DNA of 64,000 bases from Bdellovibrionia bacterium (GTDB lineage: Bacteria; Bdellovibrionota; Bdellovibrionia; Bdellovibrionales; JAGQZY01), in the NCBI GenBank assembly GCA_030427805.1, contig JAUICP010000001.1:434001-498000 (forward strand), given 5' to 3'. The notes below the pieces were generated by a model. The model was given only the letters and a program-made list of their open reading frames with translations, was not told the DNA's origin and did no database searches. Below are positions 26,298 to 35,772 of the stretch, piece after piece (the first letter of the stretch is position 1; every line of letters begins with the position of its first letter). The translations under genes and the position numbers were made by a program.

Positions 26298-26393
26298 TTA
26301 CCTTATCATGTTAGTGGCCGACACTGTTTTACCGATTCTTAGTATCTATGGTAGATTTACTTCGATATGGTTTTCTCTATAGAGGAGTTCACA

Positions 26394-27434
26394 GTGGATT
26401 TATTGGATCTGGGCTGGTCAGATTTTTGGGCATCGGATGAAATAGAAGAGTCGGATTTAGCTCGAGTACTCGCAGTCCACAGGTCTCACTTGAGAGCAGC
26501 AAAAAAAGACAAAGAAATAAATCTACATCTTTCGGGTCAGGTTACCAGTCCACCTGTTGTTGGGGACTGGGTTCTTACAACGCCTGAATTTGAAGATGAG
26601 CAGGGTGAGCCAGCTGCAATAATTAGAGAAGTCTTGCCTCGAAAATCTTACCTGGCCCGCTCTGGTAAAAAGGGTGAAGAACCATTAGTCGCCAATATTG
26701 ACACTGTCTTTATTGTTACTTCGGCCAATCAGGACTTTAATATCAATAGGCTGCAAAGGTTCCTAGTTCTAGTTAATGAGGGTGGAGCGCAACCGCTAAT
26801 TGTTCTTACAAAAATTGATTTAATCGATAATTCACAAGAGCTGATCGATCGTCTCAAAGAAAGCTTAAATGTTGACTGTCTTGGAACCAGTATTGTCGAT
26901 GGATCTGGTCTAGATGAGCTTATAAGCAGGATGCCCAGCCAGACGACATCAGTATTTGTGGGGTCTTCAGGAGTTGGAAAATCGAGTCTCGTAAATAAAA
27001 TAATGGGTGAGGATATTCAGCAAACGAGCGAGATTCGCCAAGACGATGATAAAGGGCGCCATGCGACTCGAGCACGACAAATGTTTTTTGTACCTCAGGG
27101 GGGAATGATCATTGATACTCCTGGAATTAGAGAAGTATCAATTTTTGCCTCACAGGACTCGATTGATGAGACATTCCCAATCATTCGAGAGCTCGCCGAA
27201 GCTTGTCGCTTCAAAAACTGCCAGCATACGAATGAACCTGGTTGCGCAATAAATGAGGCTCTAGAGTCTGGAGAACTTGAGTCAAAAATTTGGGAAAATT
27301 ATCAGAAAATTCAGAAGGAGGCGGCATTTGCTGCTCGTAAATCTGATAAAGCAGAGATGGCTAATTCAAAAAAGCGATGGAAAGAAATCAATCAAATGAT
27401 GCGGCAACGACGAAAAATAGAAGAATCCGATTAA
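26394..27434 (+). CDS. rsgA: Ribosome small subunit-dependent GTPase RsgA
   Basis: About 346 residues. An N-terminal OB fold is followed by the circularly permuted GTPase: TKIDL (G4), GSSGVGKSSLVN (G1), DDKGRHAT (G2) and DTPGIRE (G3), then the zinc site CRFKNCQHTNEPGC. RsgA checks late assembly of the 30S subunit. The start is GTG 26394, six bases after AGAGGAG (26381-26387); the ATG at 26367 has no such site and would add nine unneeded residues. The resulting N-terminus, DLLDLGWSDFW, is typical. Confidence 0.92.
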   Translation: MDLLDLGWSDFWASDEIEESDLARVLAVHRSHLRAAKKDKEINLHLSGQVTSPPVVGDWVLTTPEFEDEQGEPAAIIREVLPRKSYLARSGKKGEEPLVANIDTVFIVTSANQDFNINRLQRFLVLVNEGGAQPLIVLTKIDLIDNSQELIDRLKESLNVDCLGTSIVDGSGLDELISRMPSQTTSVFVGSSGVGKSSLVNKIMGEDIQQTSEIRQDDDKGRHATRARQMFFVPQGGMIIDTPGIREVSIFASQDSIDETFPIIRELAEACRFKNCQHTNEPGCAINEALESGELESKIWENYQKIQKEAAFAARKSDKAEMANSKKRWKEINQMMRQRRKIEESD

Positions 27435-27515
27435 TTTTTTCTGGTTAAAAAATGTTTCTCCGCGCCATTTTTAAAAGCCGTGGCACATAGAGCCTAAATC
27501 AGGCACAATCATCCA

Positions 27516-28436
27516 ATGGACACAGTTCTTTCGGTAGAATCAGTTAATAAGATTTATAGTGGTGGTTTTCAGGCCCTTGAAAACATTAACCTTTCAATAA
27601 ACAAAGGTGAAATATTCGCTTTGCTAGGGCCCAATGGCGCGGGAAAGACAACTCTTATTGGAGCCATCTGCGGCCTGGTCAAATTAACCTCAGGCAAGAT
27701 AACTATAGATGGTTTCGATCATCAAAGAGATTTTAGGAGTGCCCGTTCTAAAATTGGTCTAGTTCCCCAGGAGCTTACAACTGACGCTTTTGAAAGAGTG
27801 ATCGATACGGTTGCGTTTAGTCAGGGGTTATTTGGCCTAAAGAAAGACATCGAGTATGTGGATAAACTCCTTAAGGACTTCAGCCTTTTCGATAAACGAA
27901 ATAATAAACTAATGACCCTTTCTGGGGGCATGAAAAGAAGGGTCATGATTGCCAAGGCACTGGCCCATAAGCCGGAAATCCTCTTTTTAGATGAGCCAAC
28001 GGCGGGTGTCGATGTTCAATTGCGAGAATCCATGTGGGAGCAAATTCATTGCTTAAAAGAGCGTGGTGTTACAATTATTCTAACGACCCACTATATTGAA
28101 GAAGCCGAGAAAATGGCAGACCGAATTGGAATTATCAATAAGGGTAAGATTGTTCAGGTCGATGAAAAGAAGAGCTTAATAAAACGTCTTGGTCAAAAAA
28201 CCATTCAGATTGCCTATGATGGCTCTTTAGAGGGTCAGGCGTTGCAAGATCTACAATCGATTCCGAACTTGAAGTTGGATGGGCAATTAATTAATTACGA
28301 ATATCAAAGTACATCCGCCGTCGAAGAAGTGCCAAAGCTTTTTAAAGTTCTGGTTGACCACAAAATTCCTTTTTCTGAAGTAGAGAGTAAAGAGAAGAGC
28401 CTTCAGGACATTTTTGTAGATTTGGTGAGGGAGTAA
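27516..28436 (+). CDS. ABC-2 type exporter ATP-binding protein
   Basis: A 306-residue ATPase of the DrrA/NodI/YadG class: Walker [11 protein letters not shown]-loop VPQE, signature [15 protein letters not shown], Walker [12 protein letters not shown], switch THYIEEAE. Residues about 225-306 form the usual C-terminal extension. Its stop overlaps the start of the permease gene by one base. Confidence 0.92.
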   Translation: MDTVLSVESVNKIYSGGFQALENINLSINKGEIFALLGPNGAGKTTLIGAICGLVKLTSGKITIDGFDHQRDFRSARSKIGLVPQELTTDAFERVIDTVAFSQGLFGLKKDIEYVDKLLKDFSLFDKRNNKLMTLSGGMKRRVMIAKALAHKPEILFLDEPTAGVDVQLRESMWEQIHCLKERGVTIILTTHYIEEAEKMADRIGIINKGKIVQVDEKKSLIKRLGQKTIQIAYDGSLEGQALQDLQSIPNLKLDGQLINYEYQSTSAVEEVPKLFKVLVDHKIPFSEVESKEKSLQDIFVDLVRE

Positions 28437-29197
28437 TGAATTACCGCGGGATTATTGCAATCTATCGTTTTGAAATGGCTCGAATGTGGAGAACTCTAGG
28501 GCAAAGTATTGCCTCTCCGGTCATATCAACTTGTTTGTATTTTGTGGTCTTTGGTTCAGCTCTAGGATCACGAATTGATAAAGTAGAAGGGATTGAATAC
28601 GGCACTTTTATCGTGCCAGGTTTGGTAATGTTAACAGTTCTCACTCAGTGCATTTCTAACGCTTCTTTTGGAATTTATTTTCCTAAGTTTACGGGAACAA
28701 TCTATGAAGTTCTATCGGCCCCAATTTCGGCCTTCGAAATTGTTTTAGGCTATGTTGGAGCTGCTGCATCTAAAGCTATTATTATTGGTAGTATAATTCT
28801 AGCAACTGCTAGTTTTTTCGTAGAACTAAAAATTGCCCATCCATTTTATATGATGGCGTTTTTGGTCTTAACAACCTTTACCTTTAGTATGTTTGGCTTT
28901 CTGATTGGAATTTGGGCTGATGGATTTGAGAAGCTTCAAATTGTACCCCTTCTAGTTATAACGCCTCTTACTTTTTTAGGTGGAGCATTCTATTCCATAA
29001 AAATGTTGCCACCTTTTTGGTACAAAGTGTCTCTAGTTAATCCCATGGTTTATTTAATAAGTGGGTTTCGATGGAGTTTCTACGAAACCGCTGATGTTCC
29101 TGTTGGTATAAGTCTGATTGGGATTACTTTGGTACTTACTATCACCTTAAGTATCATTTACTGGATCTTTAAAACGGGATACAAGCTTAAACCTTAG
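28436..29197 (+). CDS. ABC-2 type exporter permease
   Basis: A 253-residue permease with six TMs (about 22-42, 60-80, 105-130, 138-160, 170-190, 225-245), of the YadH/NodJ class; [20 protein letters not shown] is the conserved end of TM5. With the ATPase before it, forms a small exporter whose substrate is unknown. Its end overlaps the convergent VOC gene by four bases. Confidence 0.9.
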   Translation: MNYRGIIAIYRFEMARMWRTLGQSIASPVISTCLYFVVFGSALGSRIDKVEGIEYGTFIVPGLVMLTVLTQCISNASFGIYFPKFTGTIYEVLSAPISAFEIVLGYVGAAASKAIIIGSIILATASFFVELKIAHPFYMMAFLVLTTFTFSMFGFLIGIWADGFEKLQIVPLLVITPLTFLGGAFYSIKMLPPFWYKVSLVNPMVYLISGFRWSFYETADVPVGISLIGITLVLTITLSIIYWIFKTGYKLKP

Positions 29198-29565
29198 ACG
29201 TGCTGGTCAAATAAAATTGTATTTCCATCGGGGTCGCTAATAACAAAGCTGCCTGGTCCGGAGGATCCTTCCTCTACCTTCTTCGAAAACTCGATTCCTT
29301 GACTCATAAGGTCAGACTGAATCTCTCTAACGTCTTTAAAATTTTCAATTTTGTTGCAGTTTTGATCCCAACCTGGATTGAAGGTCATTATGTTTTGCTC
29401 AAACATGCCCTGAAAAAGTCCTATGGTGGAATTTTCAGACCTCATGATTAACCAGTTTTGAGATTCGTCACCCGCAAAAACCTGAAACCCCAAGGTCTCA
29501 TAAAAATTTTTGGATTTTTGTAGATCTTTAACATTGAGACTCACTGAAAATGCTCCAATATTCAT
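29194..29565 (-). CDS. VOC family (glyoxalase/bleomycin-resistance fold) protein
   Basis: A 123-residue protein with paired beta-alpha-beta-beta-beta units: [21 protein letters not shown] at the start and [19 protein letters not shown] at the end. Members are metal-dependent lyases, dioxygenases or binding proteins; this one cannot be placed further. AGGAGA precedes the ATG. Confidence 0.85.
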   Translation of the reverse strand: MNIGAFSVSLNVKDLQKSKNFYETLGFQVFAGDESQNWLIMRSENSTIGLFQGMFEQNIMTFNPGWDQNCNKIENFKDVREIQSDLMSQGIEFSKKVEEGSSGPGSFVISDPDGNTILFDQHV

Positions 29566-29608
29566 TTGTTCTCCTATTCTGGTACTTTTCTAAAAAGAGC
29601 GGCGTCAG

Positions 29609-30001
29609 TTATTTTAGGTGATAAGTTAGTGCCATTTTTATACACTCTTTGAGTTCCTTCTTTGGCAGTTTATCATCTAGTGAAAAGACGATGGCACGTT
29701 TCCCTTCATATTTAAATTTATTTTTATGGGCCTTTTTGATCTTAGCTATCATATTTGTATTACAACTAAAATACATTGCGTATTGATCGGCCTGCCTCTC
29801 TTTCCAGTGAATTCGTATGGTTGTTCCCACCCTTTTCAGAAAGGGGAGGTAGCTAGGTTCTCCCCATTTGAGTGTTTCTTCAAGGCGTCCGATTTCTGGG
29901 AGTTGATCAGCGACTTCCAAAATAAGACTGCGAAGTTCCTTGAGTCTTTTTCTGTAGGCAGGGGGATAGGATTTAAAAACCTCGGCAACGTCTTTGTTCA
30001 T
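29609..30001 (-). CDS. DUF1801 domain protein
   Basis: A 130-residue protein with the DUF1801/YdhG-like pattern: AVFKSYPPAYRKRLKELRSLI, EETLKWGEPSYL, and a final KMALTYHLK. Function unknown; family members are small cytosolic proteins resembling a frataxin-like fold. Eighteen bases downstream of the GNAT gene at 30020. Confidence 0.78.
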   Translation of the reverse strand: MNKDVAEVFKSYPPAYRKRLKELRSLILEVADQLPEIGRLEETLKWGEPSYLPFLKRVGTTIRIHWKERQADQYAMYFSCNTNMIAKIKKAHKNKFKYEGKRAIVFSLDDKLPKKELKECIKMALTYHLK

Positions 30002-30019
30002 TGGAGTAGTATTTCAAAT

Positions 30020-30868
30020 TTAGCGCGTTAATCCAAGGTGAATTGAATTACAGACGAATTTATAACCAATGTTTTGATAGATTTTATTCGAAGTGGGGTT
30101 ATCGAGATCAGTAAACAAATTAGTCTCTTTCTTGCCCCTATTAAGCATCTCTTGAGTGACCTGAGCGGTCACCATACTCGCATAACCATTCTTTCGAAGT
30201 TCTTTTGGCGTATAAACGAGATTTACTGAACACGATGTGCCGATATCCCGACTCCATCCCGCCATCGATATTGGGCCACCTTCGTTTTCAAGAAGGTACA
30301 CCATTTTTTGATTAATTTTTGCTTCTGCAGCATCTTTACCTGTAATCGGAGGGTCATGGGGGACAGCCTCTCTATGAAATCCTTCAATCCACTCTCCGAC
30401 CGTTTCGATGTCTCTTTTTTCGGCGAGTCGAAAATAAAGGCCCTTTGGGAGGCTCTTATGAGTAACATTGTTACATTGGTAAATTCCTTGTCGCATATGA
30501 ATTTTAATTCCAAGACCGAGTTCTTTAAAAAGCTTCTGGTAAATTTCAGAGCTAGACTTTTCAGCGATGAGTCCATTGTAGCTCTGACCGCTTTTCTCTA
30601 GATCTTCAATCAGTACTCGCGCAACCTCTTCGGTTTCCACCGGTGTTGCCACAATGTTGCAGTTGCCTCGAAATCGACTTATCAAGAGCGCAGACCTAAA
30701 TTGCCCATTTTCAAAAACAGCACTCTGATACATACAGTCCGTATCGCCAGACCTAAAATTATTTAGGAGCCCTAGGAAAAGGCAATTCTTGGCCTCCTCA
30801 TCAATCAAAATGGGGGAGACTACGTTCCAGAACTGATTGGTATTGTTATAAACTTTTATTTCTAACAT
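30020..30868 (-). CDS. GNAT family acetyltransferase, two-domain
   Basis: A 282-residue protein. The C-terminal GNAT has SVNLVYTPKELRKNGYASMV (acetyl-CoA loop RKNGYAS) and NLFTDLDNPTSNKIYQNIGY. Residues about 1-130 form a divergent GNAT-like half (NCLFLGLLNNFRSGD). Substrate unknown; it may share a transcript with the DUF1801 gene. Confidence 0.85.
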   Translation of the reverse strand: MLEIKVYNNTNQFWNVVSPILIDEEAKNCLFLGLLNNFRSGDTDCMYQSAVFENGQFRSALLISRFRGNCNIVATPVETEEVARVLIEDLEKSGQSYNGLIAEKSSSEIYQKLFKELGLGIKIHMRQGIYQCNNVTHKSLPKGLYFRLAEKRDIETVGEWIEGFHREAVPHDPPITGKDAAEAKINQKMVYLLENEGGPISMAGWSRDIGTSCSVNLVYTPKELRKNGYASMVTAQVTQEMLNRGKKETNLFTDLDNPTSNKIYQNIGYKFVCNSIHLGLTR

Positions 30869-30976
30869 TACGATCCTCTACGAGCGACTTACGCGTATAG
30901 TGTTTAGCATACCTCGCGAGAGTTCTCCGTACAGAATTAATTGATTTAGCACATAAGTTAAATTTATCTAGAATTT

Positions 30977-31348
30977 TTAGACAAAGCTAAAGCCTTTAGC
31001 TTCTAAACTTTCAATCGTCTGAGGAAGTTTTTCTTTTTTGACAAGCAGATAGTCAGTATCGAATGTCGAAATGGCAAAAACACTAATTTTCTTTTCCGCT
31101 AGGGGCTCTGTGAGAGAACTCAGTACTCCAGTTAAGCTAAAGTCCAAAGGGCCAATGACTTTGAAGAGCACGAAATTGGCTTCTTCCTTTAGGTAATCCG
31201 AAATAAGACTACTTTCACAAACAAGAGAAAGTTCTTCAGGAGTCTTGGTTATTGAATAAAAGGACTTGCTGTAAACAGTCTCGGGAATACTACTTTTATT
31301 TTTCAGTTTGAATACGGAGTATTCGCCGGAGCATAGTTCAAGGTTCAT
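30977..31348 (-). CDS. ACT domain protein (CASTOR/ACT_7-like)
   Basis: A 123-residue protein with an N-terminal partner region and a C-terminal ACT-like fold: FVLFKVIGPLDFSLTGVLSS, then LAEKKISVFAISTFDTDYLLV. This matches the ACT_7 group, which often binds amino acids and includes CASTOR-like sensors. It starts at the last base of the SDR gene stop, indicating coupling. Confidence 0.8.
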   Translation of the reverse strand: MNLELCSGEYSVFKLKNKSSIPETVYSKSFYSITKTPEELSLVCESSLISDYLKEEANFVLFKVIGPLDFSLTGVLSSLTEPLAEKKISVFAISTFDTDYLLVKKEKLPQTIESLEAKGFSFV

Positions 31349-32211
31349 TAATCCCCCGAAGATAGCATTTCAGGCAACCAAGTTTCAATTTCTTCACCAA
31401 TGAGGCCCAAGTCTTTTAGACGATCACAACTCATATACCAATCCTCTGAAATTCCGTAAGGAGAGTGATTTGTTTCGTTGGCTTCGGTTGCATAAACACA
31501 ACTTTTGTCAAAATGGTTTTCTATGATTTCGACAAATCGAGAGAGCTTTATGGGGTTGGGACTAGCTACATTCAGAGGGCCTGTAAAATCCGAACTTGCT
31601 AGTTTGAATAAAACCTCGCCAGCAAAGTCGGAAGTAACAAAAGAGATGCTCGCCTCTTTGTTTGGAAAGTAAATGGGTTCACCGCTCTTTATTCGATCCC
31701 TATGAAATGAAAATCTCTTTGTATAGTCGTCATGCCCTATGACAATCGGAAAGCGAATAGAGCAGACGTCAAAGGGGGCGAATTTTTCAAATCCAACTTC
31801 AGCTTGTCTTTTTGCCTCAGCATAGTTGGTTTCAGCCGTCTCCTCTTTATCAAACTGATGAGTTTTAGGGTTGAAGGCCGATTCCTTTATGGCCTGTCCT
31901 GGTTCGTAGACTGATTGAGAGGAGGTAAAGATAAACCGATCCGTCTTACTTTCAAAAACTTCACAGGCCTGTTTGGCAGTACTATAGTCAAAGCAAATTT
32001 GATCATAAACGACGTCATACTTTTTACCTTCGAGCGCCGCGCTCAATTTTTTGGCATCACTTCGGTCACAAGTAATTCGCCGTACAGAATCGCCGAGGGT
32101 GTCATCAGTATTACCCCGATTGAGGAGAGTCACATCATCTCCGTTTGCAACAAGTCGCTGGGCGAGCTTCTTTCCGAAAAAACGATTACCACCAAGTATT
32201 AGAATGTTCAT
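31348..32211 (-). CDS. NAD(P)-dependent epimerase/dehydratase-like SDR
   Basis: A 287-residue extended short-chain dehydrogenase: MNILILGGNRFFGKKLAQRL (Gly-rich nucleotide loop), CDRSDAKKL, FIFTSSQSVYEPG (active-site Ser/Thr region), then NYAEAKRQAEVGFEKF, whose Tyr and Lys (Y-x-x-x-K spacing) serve catalysis. The C-terminal half holds the substrate domain. Resembles nucleoside-sugar epimerases and chloroplast CSP41-like SDRs; substrate unknown. Overlaps the ACT gene by one base. Confidence 0.85.
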   Translation of the reverse strand: MNILILGGNRFFGKKLAQRLVANGDDVTLLNRGNTDDTLGDSVRRITCDRSDAKKLSAALEGKKYDVVYDQICFDYSTAKQACEVFESKTDRFIFTSSQSVYEPGQAIKESAFNPKTHQFDKEETAETNYAEAKRQAEVGFEKFAPFDVCSIRFPIVIGHDDYTKRFSFHRDRIKSGEPIYFPNKEASISFVTSDFAGEVLFKLASSDFTGPLNVASPNPIKLSRFVEIIENHFDKSCVYATEANETNHSPYGISEDWYMSCDRLKDLGLIGEEIETWLPEMLSSGD

Positions 32212-32312
32212 GCTAGCCCCCTCCGGAATAACTTATTGAATACCCTGATTGGTTTTTTATAACTCAGTGTAGATTTCGTCAATGAAACCCGTATAAGTAC
32301 TGTAAAACTTGT

Positions 32313-32723
32313 CTAATTCCCTGCTGGTAGTTCTGGAAGTTTTTCGAAATGAGGAATACCAGTATTGAGCTGAGTATGCTTTTGCTTTTGCCCAACATAG
32401 CATTCTCCAATAGGTGTGAACTCGCTTCTTTCGGTAATTACCCCAAGAGAAACGCTCAAATAGGACTCTTTATCGGGGCTGTAATTCATCAATCGAGAAC
32501 CACAGTTTCTGCAAAAAGCTCTTACCGCTGTAGGAGCCCTAAATTCTTTGAGTTGTTCCTTCCCTTTTTGTAGCTGCAAGCTTCCAGGACTACATAGTAC
32601 CTGTGTTGAATAAGCAGCACCATGGGATTTCTGGCAACGATGGCAATGGCAGTTGAATACCATCCCTGGCAATTCCTCCGCCATAAGCTCAATTTCGCCA
32701 CATAAACACTGACCTTTAATCAT
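32313..32723 (-). CDS. GFA/CENP-V domain zinc-binding protein
   Basis: A 136-residue protein: KGQCLCGEIEL, NCHCHRCQKSHGAAY and AFCRNCGSRL give the two zinc-binding Cys sets of the GFA fold. Known members are linked to formaldehyde or thiol conjugate handling, but most have no proven role. Coupled to the terpene-synthase-like gene (AAGGAGG at its 3' end serves this gene; stop and start overlap by one base), so it belongs to the P450 operon. Confidence 0.85.
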   Translation of the reverse strand: MIKGQCLCGEIELMAEELPGMVFNCHCHRCQKSHGAAYSTQVLCSPGSLQLQKGKEQLKEFRAPTAVRAFCRNCGSRLMNYSPDKESYLSVSLGVITERSEFTPIGECYVGQKQKHTQLNTGIPHFEKLPELPAGN

Positions 32724-33562
32724 TAGATAACCTCCTTAGAATCAATATGAAGACGGTGTAACCGTTCAATTCCTTGGCTATACCTTTTTGCAGAGAAGCT
32801 CTTTATGTAGGAGAAACTTTTAATTTCTTTAATGATCTCCCCGTGTTCTTTTTCTAGGAGTAGAATTTTCTCTTGCAAGTTTTTACCCTTACAAAATGAT
32901 AGGAGTTCATTTGTTTGATCTCCTTCAGCGATCTCACGCTCGTAGGTGCTAAGCACGTTCGAAATGCGTCCGGCTCTTTGGCCTAGAAGAAAAATATTTC
33001 GCGCCGGTCCGATCTCTTCAATATTGAGACGAGATAGACTCATTAAATCGATCATCCCCGCCATGACCATCCCCATGTTGTGATGAAGGTAGATGCGGTT
33101 TTCAAGGGGATTGGTAATAAAGTGAAATTTTCCGAGGAGTTCGCTATAGTAATTGGCATTGTAAAACTGAGATAAGTCATAGAAAAAGAGCTCTTTGAGT
33201 CTGTTGTAATTCGGCAATTTTCTAAGACCCCCTAGTAACTTCTCAAAGAGACTGATCGCCAAATTTATACTGTCACTTTCTACCTTGTTGAAAAGGCTAG
33301 AATGACTTTCTATGGGTTCAAAAGGTAATTTATATAGGACCCTTAATAGCTTTGAGTTTTGATGGCCTGGCCTGTCTGCAAAGTCATCATAGAGAGTTAT
33401 AATTGCGCCCAGTATCACTTTTAATTGAATGACCTCATCAATATTTTCAAGAGAATCGATACTTGTAATTCGATACCCTTTTGGCAGGAACTCTTGAAAA
33501 AGTCTCTGATCTCTAAATGGCGTAATACTCCTAAATGAATTTAGATCGATGGCATTTAGCAT
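32723..33562 (-). CDS. Divergent class I terpene synthase-like protein
   Basis: A 279-residue all-helical protein without membrane segments. Residues 59-63 are DDFAD in LYDDFADRPGH, a DDxxD-type diphosphate-Mg motif. About 140 residues later, GRISNVLSTYEREIAEGD (199-214) reads as the NSE triad, Asn202, Thr206 and Glu210 (N-x3-S/T-x3-E). A late Arg260-Tyr261 pair fits the conserved RY of these enzymes. The order, spacing and fold class match class I terpene cyclases, though the chain is short (usual 300-340). It is sandwiched between P450 and GFA genes. GGAGG precedes the ATG; overlap with the P450 gene is seven bases. Alternative: another polyprenyl-diphosphate-using enzyme. Confidence 0.68.
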   Translation of the reverse strand: MLNAIDLNSFRSITPFRDQRLFQEFLPKGYRITSIDSLENIDEVIQLKVILGAIITLYDDFADRPGHQNSKLLRVLYKLPFEPIESHSSLFNKVESDSINLAISLFEKLLGGLRKLPNYNRLKELFFYDLSQFYNANYYSELLGKFHFITNPLENRIYLHHNMGMVMAGMIDLMSLSRLNIEEIGPARNIFLLGQRAGRISNVLSTYEREIAEGDQTNELLSFCKGKNLQEKILLLEKEHGEIIKEIKSFSYIKSFSAKRYSQGIERLHRLHIDSKEVI

Positions 33563-34827
33563 GATGACCTCCGTTTCAACCGTAAATATAGGGGTGACTT
33601 GGTGTGGGCAGTTATAAGTCCCTCAATTTCTGGTGGAGATTCTTTTGCTGCCTCGAATTCGTAGCGTTCGCAGATTTTTTGTAAGACTACAGTGGCTTCC
33701 ATCATTGCGAGTGGTGCGCCAATACAGATTCGAGCTCCGCCGCCAAAAGGAATGAAACCATGACTGTGATTCAGTTTTTCAAGAAACCGTTCAGGAATGA
33801 ATTGATCTGGTTTTTCAAAAACTTCGGGGCAGCGTTGAACGTGACGAATACTTATAAAAAGTTGGCTGCCTGCCATTATCTTTTGGTCTCCGATTATATC
33901 ATCTTCAATCGACTGTCTCGGTAAAAAATAGGCCGATGGATAAAGACGGAGGGACTCTTTGTAGGCAGCTTGAGTAAACTCAGCCTCTCTATAACCGAGT
34001 TTTTTTTCTGAAAAGATACCGTTTTGGCTTCTCTTGCAGCGAGCAACTGAGTCAACAGCGAAGATAAGTGAAGATGCCGTCGTGTCATAGCCGGCAAACA
34101 TAAATGCCTTCACTTGATCACGAATGAAGCTTCTTGGATAATTTTTTTTGCTGAGTTCATGCAGAAGTGACGTATCTTTACTTTGTAGTTGTTCATCGAT
34201 AATTTTATCCAGTTCCCGGTGAATCACTTTAAGGTATTTGTTTCTCTTAGGGGAGTAGGGAAAGGTGAAGAGACTTCGCAGAGACTCTCCAGCCATTCGA
34301 TTCAGTTCCACGAAAGCCTCATTAAGGTCGTCGGCTTGACCCTGAACGTCCTTGTTCAGAATAAATATACCTGCCGTTCGTAATACAAGCTGGGTAAGAA
34401 AATCTTTTAGATCAACTACCGCTCCGATTCGAGCAGCCTGGTCGAGTCGATCAAACTCCTCTTCGACAAAGGAACTAACGTACTCACTGAGTCTTTTGGC
34501 TCGATCAGGATGCATAAGGTGGCCTGACGATTGCCTTACGGGTTTAGCTTTTTTGTCTTTTAGTTGTATCAAGCCAGTCGGACCAGATAGAGGTAGAATT
34601 TTTTTAAGAACCAAATCTGACTTCGGGTAATTGTCTTTGTTGTCCTGTAAGATGTATTTTGCGTGATCTGGATGGTAGCAGAAATAAAAGTTCTTAAAGC
34701 CCATATTCAAGTACTTGATATGGGATAGGTCGTTTGGCTTTACCTGATCAAAAAAGAGGTAAGGGTTTTTTTGAAAATCAATAAGGGTCTTTATTGAATC
34801 AGTTGAATTTTTTATAAGCGCCAGCAT
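33556..34827 (-). CDS. Cytochrome P450
   Basis: A 423-residue soluble P450: I-helix AGYDTTASS, K-helix ESLRLYP (ExxR), the meander around FIPERF, and heme loop FGGGARICIGAPLAMMEA with Cys368 as thiolate ligand. The stretch between the I and K helices is about 12-15 residues shorter than usual. Its electron-transfer partners are not encoded here. AGGAGG lies six bases before the ATG. First gene of the P450/terpene-synthase-like/GFA operon; the likely substrate is the product of the next gene. Confidence 0.95.
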   Translation of the reverse strand: MLALIKNSTDSIKTLIDFQKNPYLFFDQVKPNDLSHIKYLNMGFKNFYFCYHPDHAKYILQDNKDNYPKSDLVLKKILPLSGPTGLIQLKDKKAKPVRQSSGHLMHPDRAKRLSEYVSSFVEEEFDRLDQAARIGAVVDLKDFLTQLVLRTAGIFILNKDVQGQADDLNEAFVELNRMAGESLRSLFTFPYSPKRNKYLKVIHRELDKIIDEQLQSKDTSLLHELSKKNYPRSFIRDQVKAFMFAGYDTTASSLIFAVDSVARCKRSQNGIFSEKKLGYREAEFTQAAYKESLRLYPSAYFLPRQSIEDDIIGDQKIMAGSQLFISIRHVQRCPEVFEKPDQFIPERFLEKLNHSHGFIPFGGGARICIGAPLAMMEATVVLQKICERYEFEAAKESPPEIEGLITAHTKSPLYLRLKRRSSC

Positions 34828-34863
34828 AAGTGCCTCCTGGCGCTAATCTCGCAAAATATAAAC

Positions 34864-34893
34864 TTGAATAAAAGTGAATAATAGTTATATATA
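34864..34893 (+). promoter_or_regulatory. Candidate promoter in the P450/LysR divergent gap
   Basis: TTGAAT (34864-34869) lies 16 or 18 bases from a TATATA (34886 or 34888) before the LysR ATG at 34902. No Shine-Dalgarno is visible before that ATG (AGTTAACTT only), so a very short leader is likely. The 74-base gap is the natural place for a LysR box serving both directions. Confidence 0.35.
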
Positions 34894-34901
34894 GTTAACT
34901 T

Positions 34902-35771
34902 ATGGATATCGATCGACTCAGGTATTTTACCGTGCTTTACAATTCAGAGACCATGCGAGAGGCCGCAGAGCACTTGTATATCTCCCAACCGGCCCTGTCT
35001 AAGGCCATGAAATTACTAGAGGAAGAACTTGGAGTTCAGCTTTTTGTGCACTCGGGACGACGGCTCCTTTTTACAGATCGAGCAAAAGTAATTGCCGAAA
35101 AAGCAAAAAAGTTAATTCGAGACCTTGAAGAGATTACAAATGAGCAGAGTTCCTATGAGGAGCAGTCCATTAGAATTGGATCATTTGAAGTATTCACGAC
35201 CTACTTTATGGGACGTCTTGTTTCTGAATCTTTAAAAGACTATCAAATACAAATTAGAGAATTAACCCCAGGACACCTCGAAGAACAGATTTCACTCGGA
35301 AAAATAGACATAGGAATCACTTACCTTCCCATACCCAATAAGGATCTCGAATTTATTAAAGTAGGAACTATTGGAATGGGTATCTTCGGAAAAGATAGAA
35401 TCCATGGGAATAATAGTTTTTCAGACTTGCCATTCGTCGTGCCCGTGACTCCCATAGAGGGTGTGCCCCATAAAGTAAAGGGTCTCGATGGTTGGCCGGA
35501 TGACAAGATTCCCCGAAATATAAAGTACCAGGTTGAGTTGATGGAAACGGCAATGGAGTTTTGTCGAAAAGGAATGGCAGTCGCTTATTTGCCTCGATTT
35601 GTCGTAGACCTACATAACGAACAAGTAAAGTCCCAATTTCGCTTGTCGGACATTAAAAGTCCCAGGGGAGTCAAAGGCGACAAGCAATCGGTATATATTA
35701 TGAAAAGAAAGTCAGATATCGAGCACCCAGTGTTTAGAAAAATTGCGAATACCTTGAGGCATCTCAATTAA
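34902..35771 (+). CDS. LysR family transcriptional regulator
   Basis: A 289-residue protein. The N-terminal winged helix-turn-helix spans about 1-60 (RYFTVLYNSETMREAAEHLY, then SQPALSKAMKLLEEELGVQLF), and a substrate-binding-like effector domain follows from about 90. Divergent from the P450 operon, which it probably controls. The effector could be a pathway intermediate. Ends one base before the convergent DKNYY gene. Confidence 0.9.
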   Translation: MDIDRLRYFTVLYNSETMREAAEHLYISQPALSKAMKLLEEELGVQLFVHSGRRLLFTDRAKVIAEKAKKLIRDLEEITNEQSSYEEQSIRIGSFEVFTTYFMGRLVSESLKDYQIQIRELTPGHLEEQISLGKIDIGITYLPIPNKDLEFIKVGTIGMGIFGKDRIHGNNSFSDLPFVVPVTPIEGVPHKVKGLDGWPDDKIPRNIKYQVELMETAMEFCRKGMAVAYLPRFVVDLHNEQVKSQFRLSDIKSPRGVKGDKQSVYIMKRKSDIEHPVFRKIANTLRHLN

Positions 35772-35772
35772 G

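Noticed and set aside
26367-26393. ATG start for RsgA
   Set aside because: GTG 26394 has a strong AGAGGAG at ideal spacing and gives the normal family N-terminus.
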